A stretch of DNA of 34,380 nt from a virus. The notes under the pieces were generated by a model. The model searched no databases. It was not told where the DNA came from and saw only the letters and a program-made list of their open reading frames with translations. The translations under genes and the position numbers were made by a program. Positions 29,850 through 34,380 of this stretch are shown here, one piece after another; within the stretch, counting starts at the first letter, position 1, and every line of letters starts with the position of its first letter. The stretch spans positions 1 through 34,380 of IMG/VR virus record IMGVR_UViG_3300033148_001446. One strand, given 5' to 3'.

Positions 29850-30101
29850 CTAAGCTACTGCAACGTAACCTGTATCAACTTCACCTGATTCTGATTTAGT
29901 AACAACTAACAGCACCGAAGCATCTGTTGCTGTTGCTACAATAAAATCACCTACGTTTAAAATGCCTATTAGTTCCGCAAAGTAATCATCTGCTATCACT
30001 GTTGCTTTATTATCTGTTGCTGAGCCATAAACATATAAACTAGGGGCAAGTGATCCTGCCCCAACATTTCCCGAAAAACTTGCTTTAGTAAAACCTGCCA
30101 T
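29850..30101 (-). CDS. Small capsid-associated protein, candidate decoration/cement protein
   Basis: Eighty-three residues, beta-rich and Gly/Ala/Val-rich (YVYGSATDNKATVIADDYFAELIGILNVGDFIVATATD), a pattern common in small proteins downstream of podovirus major capsid genes. BPP-1 carries a cement protein in the corresponding place. It is likely to stabilise the capsid lattice or turrets. The identification is positional and compositional. It lies ten bases after the capsid gene, with AAGGAGTA before its start. Confidence 0.65.
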   Translation of the reverse strand: MAGFTKASFSGNVGAGSLAPSLYVYGSATDNKATVIADDYFAELIGILNVGDFIVATATDASVLLVVTKSESGEVDTGYVAVA

Positions 30102-30111
30102 TACTTACTCC

Positions 30112-30939
30112 TTATGATTCTAGGTATTTAACTTCGACAATACCCTCTACGTCGATAACTTTACTTCCTGCTTTCCACATACCTAATGATAAGTGAGATG
30201 CTTTATGAGCTACCCAATCAACACGAGTTTTCATGTCAATACCAACTGCATGACCGATTGCTGCTTTATGAAATGCGAAACCAGAACGAACAGTTGTAGT
30301 TAGTGGTAATCCACCCTCTGCACGACCTGAGCCGATAATCTTCCATTTAAAGCCCATAAATGAATCAATCTCACCACTCATTAGTAAACGAACAGAGTTA
30401 TAATCTGCTGATGTAATCCCCGTGTCATTTAGAAGTTGGTTTAACCCACCCTCGTGAACTACCATAAATCTATCTTCCATTGGTGCTTCAACTGCATTTA
30501 ACTCTTTTGCTGCTGCTGTAATAGTAGCTAAATCAAGTGCTTGTGTACCTGCACCTGCTGATGCTGTTGCTCCTGCTTCTAGTGCGTCAATGATTGATTG
30601 GTCATCACGTCTACCCATTGCACCTGCAATAGTTGTCGCAAGTTGTACCACTTCATCAAAGTTAACTGTAGCTTGGTCATAAATATCTGTGTACTCTGGT
30701 GCTTCGTAATCTAAAAGAGTAGCTTGTGCGATACTGTGTTGAATTCCCATTGGAACAACATCCGCTGAACTACCTGTGCGAACTGTCGCTGCACCTTTAC
30801 CCATTAAGCGAAAGTCATAAGTTCCACCCTCTGCTTTTCTAAATGTTACACATTCTCTAAGTGTCTTTGCACCTTGATATGCGTGTTTAACCTCTGAATC
30901 GAATTGTTCTACCTGAACGCTTGTTAAGTCTTGAGACAT
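30112..30939 (-). CDS. Major capsid protein (Phage_capsid_2 / BPP-1 Bbp17-like)
   Basis: The protein has 275 residues. It fits the Phage_capsid_2 family: LTSVQVEQFDSEVKHAYQGAKTLRECV, MGKGAATVRTGSSADVVPMG, YTDIYDQATVNFDEVVQLA, GRRDDQSIIDALEAG, and the end GMWKAGSKVIDVEGIVEVKYLES. It should adopt the HK97 fold and form the icosahedral shell. The leader has a three-way-junction RNA and a palindrome at the promoter. AAAGGAG precedes ATG 30939. It lies next to the decoration gene, and its order relative to scaffold and portal matches BPP-1-like phages. Confidence 0.92.
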   Translation of the reverse strand: MSQDLTSVQVEQFDSEVKHAYQGAKTLRECVTFRKAEGGTYDFRLMGKGAATVRTGSSADVVPMGIQHSIAQATLLDYEAPEYTDIYDQATVNFDEVVQLATTIAGAMGRRDDQSIIDALEAGATASAGAGTQALDLATITAAAKELNAVEAPMEDRFMVVHEGGLNQLLNDTGITSADYNSVRLLMSGEIDSFMGFKWKIIGSGRAEGGLPLTTTVRSGFAFHKAAIGHAVGIDMKTRVDWVAHKASHLSLGMWKAGSKVIDVEGIVEVKYLES

Positions 30940-30986
30940 AATATCTCTCCTTTTGTAATAAGAATTTTGTGATAATTATGCTTCAA

Positions 30987-31045
30987 GTTTAGGGTAGCTC
31001 CTGACAATCCAGGAGGTCATAGCTTTCGGCTATAAACTTCTAAAC
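30987..31045 (-). ncRNA. Three-way-junction RNA in the capsid gene leader
   Basis: Three perfect stems: GTTTAG/CTAAAC (30987-30992 with 31040-31045), CTCCTG/CAGGAG (30998-31003 with 31010-31015, six-base loop) and ATAGC/GCTAT (31019-31023 with 31029-31033, CGAAA loop on the minus strand). The arrangement closes a three-way junction 48 bases upstream of the capsid start and downstream of TATAAT at 31101. It may protect the leader, control translation or be an uncharacterised sensor. No known riboswitch is recognised. Confidence 0.6.
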
Positions 31046-31077
31046 GTCAAGGCTCGTGAGAGGTATCTTTCTGTGTA

Positions 31078-31100
31078 GGTGTTTTAAATATCAAAACACC
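31078..31100. promoter_or_regulatory. Perfect palindrome over the capsid transcription start (operator candidate)
   Basis: GGTGTTTT (31078-31085) and AAAACACC (31093-31100) form an 8-bp perfect inverted repeat around seven bases. It overlaps the position where transcription from the TATAAT at 31101-31106 would start, so it could be an operator or a 5' hairpin of the capsid mRNA. Confidence 0.5.
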
Positions 31101-31106
31101 ATTATA
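31101..31106 (-). promoter_or_regulatory. -10 promoter candidate for the capsid gene (TATAAT)
   Basis: TATAAT on the minus strand (GTGTATAATGG) about 162 bases upstream of the capsid ATG. The predicted leader would contain the palindrome end and the three-way junction. No clear -35. Confidence 0.5.
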
Positions 31107-31129
31107 CACTTTATATTAATTTAATAGTA

Positions 31130-31149
31130 TGTGTGTTAAAGTACACACA
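31130..31149. promoter_or_regulatory. Palindrome TGTGTGT-N6-ACACACA, RHH operator candidate
   Basis: Perfect seven-base half-sites around a six-base centre, ending 11 bases before the RHH gene ATG on the plus strand. It also lies about 25-45 bases upstream of the capsid -10 on the minus strand, so a protein bound here could affect both divergent promoters. Confidence 0.6.
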
Positions 31150-31160
31150 AAAGGGTAGAT

Positions 31161-31307
31161 ATGAAAAATAAAACAGAAGCAATTAAAGTAACACTACGAC
31201 CTACGCAGATACAAAAGGTTTTGAGAGTAGCCAAGAAAGACTATGAGGGTAACTTTAGTCTAACACTTAGGGTTATGATTGATAAGTTTGAAGAGAGTAA
31301 AGGATAA
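31161..31307 (+). CDS. Ribbon-helix-helix protein of the plus-strand cassette
   Basis: Forty-eight residues on the strand opposite to the rest of the genome. After a short polar start comes a strand (AIKVTLRPTQI) and two helices (QKVLRVAKKDYEG, FSLTLRVMIDKFEE), the CopG/Arc layout. AAAAGGGTAGAT precedes ATG 31161. The palindrome 31130-31149 just upstream suggests autoregulation. It is followed after four bases by a membrane peptide gene, giving a small operon that could be a moron or a toxin/antitoxin-like pair. No antitoxin family is claimed. Confidence 0.68.
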   Translation: MKNKTEAIKVTLRPTQIQKVLRVAKKDYEGNFSLTLRVMIDKFEESKG

Positions 31308-31311
31308 TAAG

Positions 31312-31410
31312 ATGATAAAAGAGATAGTGGAGAGCTTAACAGTAGTCGCATATGTGGTTGCGATTTTGTTCGCAATTTATGTAATATATGCAATTCATAG
31401 GGATAGCTAA
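31312..31410 (+). CDS. Thirty-two-residue membrane peptide of the plus-strand cassette
   Basis: MIKEIVESLTVVAYVVAILF...: an acidic start, one hydrophobic helix (about 9-28) and a short basic end (HRDS). The ATG comes four bases after the RHH stop and AAAGGATAATAAG spans the junction. It resembles small membrane toxins or superinfection-exclusion peptides in size and form, but no family is recognised. Confidence 0.65.
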   Translation: MIKEIVESLTVVAYVVAILFAIYVIYAIHRDS

Positions 31411-31412
31411 GG

Positions 31413-31610
31413 ATGAGTAAGAAGTATATAGTAAAAGAACGTAGGTTTGTAACTAAAGAAAGGCTGACTGCATCTTCGCTTATGTCATTTAATAAAGAGG
31501 TGCTAGAGGCATATAGTAAGGTTAATGTGTTTCGTTTTGATAAAAGAAGAGAAAGACGTAGAATGAGAAAGGCATTTAAATCAAAAACACCATTTACATT
31601 TAAATTCTAA
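31413..31610 (+). CDS. Basic protein, last gene of the plus-strand cassette
   Basis: Sixty-five residues, strongly basic, with a C-terminal Arg/Lys-rich run (FDKRRERRRMRKAFKSK). ATG 31413 is two bases after the membrane peptide stop. The charge suggests RNA or DNA binding or a ribosome/polymerase-targeting role. It converges on the scaffold gene stop at 31633 with 22 bases between and no strong terminator. Its function and relation to the two upstream genes are unknown. Confidence 0.65.
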   Translation: MSKKYIVKERRFVTKERLTASSLMSFNKEVLEAYSKVNVFRFDKRRERRRMRKAFKSKTPFTFKF

Positions 31611-31632
31611 GGAAGAGGGAAAAGAAGAAAGC

Positions 31633-32292
31633 CTAAAGCTTCCCTCCACCTGCAATAAACTCATTCATCATGCCCTCTACTTTAGCACGATACTGTGGAT
31701 CACTTGACATTTTACGGTTTCCGTATTCGTCTTTAGCAAACTGCATACTTCTAACTGTGTCTCTGTCTAACATCTGTTTAGGCTGTTCAACTTGTGCAGG
31801 TGCTACACCGCTATTCATTTTCATAATCTTTTCAAACACCTCAACACCCTTTGCTGTACTAACCATTGCGTTTAGTGTGTCTGTGTAATCATCACCTAGA
31901 TTAGCTTTAGCCCAATCTTCTACATTAGTGAGTCTTGCTTCTGAGTCTTTACCTAACAGTTCGATTTGCTCTGCACGATATGCTTCTCTTGTTGCTTCGC
32001 CATCTGCCTGATATGCTTCTGCCCAACTGTTTAACGCATCATTAGAGTAGTTATTCTCTTTAGCGTAGTTTTGCATTGCATCTGACATATTCAAGCCCTC
32101 GTTGAACTCATACGCTTCGGGTGCTCCTGTCATTCCTGAAACCGCCTTGCTGTACTCAGCTGTTTTTTGACTGAATGTTGTTTGTAAGCTTTTATATCCA
32201 TCTTCTAGTGCTGATATGCTGTCGTATTTCCCATCCATGTAAGTGGTTGGTGCTTCTGGTGTTGTTTCGGGTTGTTGTGTTTCATCTGACAT
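31633..32292 (-). CDS. Scaffolding (capsid assembly) protein
   Basis: The protein has 219 residues, acidic and helical with no cysteine. It starts MSDETQQPETTPEAPTTYMDGKYDSI, a usual scaffold opening, and has EGLNMSDAMQNYAKENNY and DYTDTLNAMVSTAKGVEVFEKIMKMNSG. The short C-terminal helix region (MSSDPQYRAKVEGMMNEFIAGGGKL) resembles the capsid-binding tail of T7 gp9-type scaffolds. It assembles the procapsid and exits before DNA filling. The order portal, Bbp19, small gene, scaffold, capsid is canonical apart from the plus-strand cassette between scaffold and capsid. Confidence 0.85.
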   Translation of the reverse strand: MSDETQQPETTPEAPTTYMDGKYDSISALEDGYKSLQTTFSQKTAEYSKAVSGMTGAPEAYEFNEGLNMSDAMQNYAKENNYSNDALNSWAEAYQADGEATREAYRAEQIELLGKDSEARLTNVEDWAKANLGDDYTDTLNAMVSTAKGVEVFEKIMKMNSGVAPAQVEQPKQMLDRDTVRSMQFAKDEYGNRKMSSDPQYRAKVEGMMNEFIAGGGKL

Positions 32293-32332
32293 AACAAGTA
32301 TCCTTAAATTAATTTGAGCATAGGCTCTATAA

Positions 32333-32350
32333 CACCCTCCTGAGAGAGTG
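32333..32350 (-). other. Intergenic RNA hairpin
   Basis: On the minus strand CACTCTC pairs with GAGGGTG (seven pairs including one T-G) across TCAG, between the 162-residue protein gene and the scaffold gene. The wobble pair is only possible in minus-strand RNA. No T-run, so it may be a stability or attenuation element. Confidence 0.5.
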
Positions 32351-32358
32351 CTTAGAAT

Positions 32359-32847
32359 CTATATTTTTCTTTCAAATATTACATCTAGTATTGCAACAGT
32401 TAATATATCTCCTGCACTTTCTTTTCTTGATTGTATAATTACTTCAAAAACTCCGCCAGTATGAACGTATGTTGATGTGTATGCTGATGGCAATGTGTCG
32501 GTATTGTCTTTTGGCTCTCTTCTTATCTCATTCCAATTACTACCACCATCAAGGCTAAATCTAAAATAAGCTGATGTTGTTGTAGAATTTAATGAGTATA
32601 GCATTGATTGTGAAAGCTTATAAGTTCCTGCAACTCTTGATGGTGTTGTGAGTCTTGCTATTTCCTCATAAACATCATCTGTGACTGTTATTGCTGTCTC
32701 TTTTATATAGTCGTATGTTGGTGTAAAAGGTGCAACTGCATCTAGTCCATCTTGTATTACTACATTATACCCTGATGTTGCACCGCCTATCTTCATGTTT
32801 GTGATTTCACCACTTGATAGCTTGTTGCTTAATTCTCTATCTGACAT
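32359..32847 (-). CDS. Beta-rich head protein, function unknown
   Basis: The protein has 162 residues and is strand-rich, with Thr/Ser repeats (ITVTDDVYEEIARLTTPSRVAGTYKLSQS, AYFRFSLDGGSNWNEI) and a strand-turn end (AGDILTVAILDVIFERKI). It may adopt a jelly-roll fold suitable for a head fibre or capsid decoration, though it lies before the scaffold rather than after the capsid gene. The start overlaps the Bbp19-like stop by 11 bases, with AAGGAG before the ATG. Confidence 0.65.
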   Translation of the reverse strand: MSDRELSNKLSSGEITNMKIGGATSGYNVVIQDGLDAVAPFTPTYDYIKETAITVTDDVYEEIARLTTPSRVAGTYKLSQSMLYSLNSTTTSAYFRFSLDGGSNWNEIRREPKDNTDTLPSAYTSTYVHTGGVFEVIIQSRKESAGDILTVAILDVIFERKI

Positions 32848-33037
32848 TTTTAAACTCCTTTAGTATCTTTTTAACAACACTTGCTTCACCCTGTTTAAAT
32901 GCTACTTCGTCAAGTGTCATTCCTTTTGAGTACATATCACGGTCTACAAATACAGCTTCTAAGTGGTCTAAACACTTCTTACCTGCATCTGTTCCAAATG
33001 TGCCTTTCGGCTTGTTGTGCTGCTTGCTTCTCTTCAT
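32837..33037 (-). CDS. Bbp19-like small phage protein overlapping the portal 3' end
   Basis: Sixty-six residues. From residue 13 it matches the Bbp19 type: GTFGTDAGKKCLDHLEAVFVDRDMY, GMTLDEVAFKQGEASVVKKILKEF. It is found next to the portal in BPP-1-like podoviruses; its role is unknown but morphogenetic. The ATG at 33037 lies 59 bases inside the portal gene and has no ribosome site, so it must be translated by coupling or by another route. The out-of-frame overlap is unusually long for this genome. Confidence 0.78.
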   Translation of the reverse strand: MKRSKQHNKPKGTFGTDAGKKCLDHLEAVFVDRDMYSKGMTLDEVAFKQGEASVVKKILKEFKNVR

Positions 33038-34380
33038 CTGAGCGTTTAAACTTAGATGGTAGCCCTAATACTTCTATAATCTCACTAGGGAACTTTTCGA
33101 TTCTAATCTCTTTTTGCACTAACTCTGGTGGTAGCATAGCAAAGAATTCCATCGCTCTACCCATTGCAGCAAGTGTTTGTTCGTCTTGAAGTCTAGCAGC
33201 AGGAGAAGTGTATTTTATTTTAACTTCCTTTCCATCTACTTTGAAGTCTGCTATTTTACCTGCTTTTCTAAGTATGTAAACACATCTAGCAACTAATGTT
33301 TCCATTAACTCGTTTTGAATTCTGCTTGATGCGCCTAGTGAAGTTTTAGCTGTTTCCGCTCTTGTTGCTGCTACTTCTGTTGCCGACTTGACAGGACCTG
33401 TTTTAAAATCATCAAATGGATTTCCTATCATCACTCTTTTAATGCTGTCTTTTAGCATATTTATTACTTCTATCGCAATTTGTGGGCTTCCACCAACATC
33501 TAATGGTCTTAAAGTAGGGTTTGCATTGTCATTACTTCCTACTACATGAACTCCTCCTGGTTGCATTTTGAAGTTGTAAGGGTTAATTACTCCATCATCT
33601 GATGCCGTAAATGATGGGTTGCTCCACCATGCCAAACCCTTCAAGAAGTCTCTCATTATTATATTGAGAGTTTTAGTGTCTGGAAGTGCTGTCATTGCTC
33701 TACCTCTACCATATGTCTCACCAGGGATTGTTGATTCTCTAAATACTACCCAAGGGCTTGATTCTATCTTCTCTTGAACTAGAAAAGCGTTATTCTCTGG
33801 ATACATTAAAACATTATCGTATAAACTGCCGTCAAAAACTACACCCTCAATAAGCGTAACTTCTTCTGTTGGCTTGTTAGATATTAACTCTTCTAGCTTC
33901 TGAGTAAGGTTAGCGGTTGGATAGACTTGTGGGATATCTGCTACTGGTAGCTTAAACTCTCTAAATACTGTTTTAACTATGCCTTGTTGTGTCTGCTCGA
34001 TTACTAACTCGCTGAGACTTACACATCTAAAGTTAAGATTAGATTGAATACCGTCACCCTCTTCAACAATTAAAGCCCCTGTTGATATACCTAAATCTAA
34101 GAATGAAGTGTGAGCTTGTGATGCAAAGTTTGACGAACGAATATGACTAAACACTGTATCTGTTGTCTTATCTAAGTATTCATTTGTTTGGTCTTGCTTA
34201 TCTTCTGGAATGTCTGTGCCTGATTCCAACTTCATCCAATTAATATTAGATGGTATCAATTCAGACTCCATTCGTGTTGCATAATCTTCTAATGAGTCTT
34301 GTGCTGTTGAGTCGAATACATACTCACGCTTCTTCGCACCTTTCTCTCTAGTGTCTATTGTGTTACGCTCTGGCATAAAG
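32979..34380 (-). CDS. Portal (head-tail connector) protein, main part
   Basis: From 34380 to TAA at 32979 the frame encodes residues 33-498 of the portal; the first 33 residues lie at 207-109 and join through the terminal repeat. It fits the T7 gp8 type: DSTAQDSLEDYATRMESELIPSNINWMKLESG, HTSFLDLGISTGALIVEE, ESTIPGETYGRGRAMTALPDTKTLN, and the C-terminal QNELMETLVARCVYILRKAG. The dodecamer forms the DNA channel and binds terminase and the tail adaptor. The last 19 codons overlap the Bbp19-like gene in another frame. Confidence 0.93.
   Translation of the reverse strand, partial: FMPERNTIDTREKGAKKREYVFDSTAQDSLEDYATRMESELIPSNINWMKLESGTDIPEDKQDQTNEYLDKTTDTVFSHIRSSNFASQAHTSFLDLGISTGALIVEEGDGIQSNLNFRCVSLSELVIEQTQQGIVKTVFREFKLPVADIPQVYPTANLTQKLEELISNKPTEEVTLIEGVVFDGSLYDNVLMYPENNAFLVQEKIESSPWVVFRESTIPGETYGRGRAMTALPDTKTLNIIMRDFLKGLAWWSNPSFTASDDGVINPYNFKMQPGGVHVVGSNDNANPTLRPLDVGGSPQIAIEVINMLKDSIKRVMIGNPFDDFKTGPVKSATEVAATRAETAKTSLGASSRIQNELMETLVARCVYILRKAGKIADFKVDGKEVKIKYTSPAARLQDEQTLAAMGRAMEFFAMLPPELVQKEIRIEKFPSEIIEVLGLPSKFKRSDEEKQAAQQAERHIWNRCR
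34269..34380. repeat. Right copy of terminal direct repeat (circular closure)
   Basis: These 112 bases equal 1-112 and lie inside the portal gene. Removing one copy gives a 34,268-bp circle. Confidence 0.95.

Noticed and set aside
31611-31660. Bidirectional terminator between the plus cassette and the scaffold gene
   Set aside because: Only short competing stems (AAGC/GCTT) and no T-run on either strand; not strong enough to list.
1-34380. CRISPR array
   Set aside because: The only tandem repeats are single duplications of 14, 17 and 32 bp without spacers.
1-34380. Stop-codon reassignment to explain the in-frame TAA at 22174
   Set aside because: Genes across the window end with TAA, TAG and TGA at well-placed overlaps, so all three act as stops.

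Overview
The window is a complete or near-complete genome of a small tailed phage with podovirus (T7-like/BPP-1-like) architecture. The first 112 bases are repeated exactly as the last 112 (1-112 = 34269-34380), so it closes into a circle of 34,268 bp. The portal gene runs across that join (207 down to 1, then 34268 down to 32979; 498 codons). The DNA is AT-rich, genes use AAGGAG-type ribosome binding sites, and promoter-like TATAAT boxes, some with an upstream TG, have no clear -35. The T7-type tail and internal core proteins and a GH24 lysozyme point to a Gram-negative host. A low-GC group such as Campylobacterota is possible, but this is only inference. No RNA polymerase, DNA polymerase, integrase, reverse transcriptase or CI-like repressor is visible.

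Almost everything is on the minus strand. Read in that direction from 13445 down to 207: an early operon with a ribbon-helix-helix (RHH) protein and tiny proteins, a recombination block (Gp157-like, ERF annealing protein, DUF1367-like, SSB), an antirepressor, a GIY-YIG protein behind a pseudoknotted leader RNA, a replication-initiator-like protein, two DNA methyltransferases, DUF1064 and HNH nucleases, then terminase small and large subunits and two small head genes leading into the portal. Genes here overlap by 1-20 bases, usually as ATGA or TAATG, and these junctions reveal at least ten genes shorter than 60 codons.

From 34380 down to 13447 lie the late genes: portal, Bbp19-like protein, a beta-rich protein, scaffold, major capsid protein, candidate decoration protein, tail tubular A and B homologues, internal virion proteins, a T7-type tailspike with a beta-helix, a lysis cassette (coiled-coil membrane protein, small membrane protein, 3TM-type holin, GH24 lysozyme), a disrupted carbohydrate-binding accessory protein and a second beta-helix protein.

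The only plus-strand genes are a three-gene cassette (31161-31610: RHH protein, 32-aa membrane peptide, 65-aa basic protein) between scaffold and capsid genes. It faces the capsid promoter across a region with two palindromes and a three-way-junction leader RNA. This cassette, the pseudoknot at 9431-9525 and the capsid leader are the best candidates for undescribed biology.

Three short tandem duplications (32, 17 and 14 bp), none a multiple of three, each shift the frame of a gene that is otherwise continuous. A further in-frame TAA interrupts the same internal virion gene. They are either assembly errors or real frame-switching events, and several apparently separate ORFs should be read as fragments of larger proteins.
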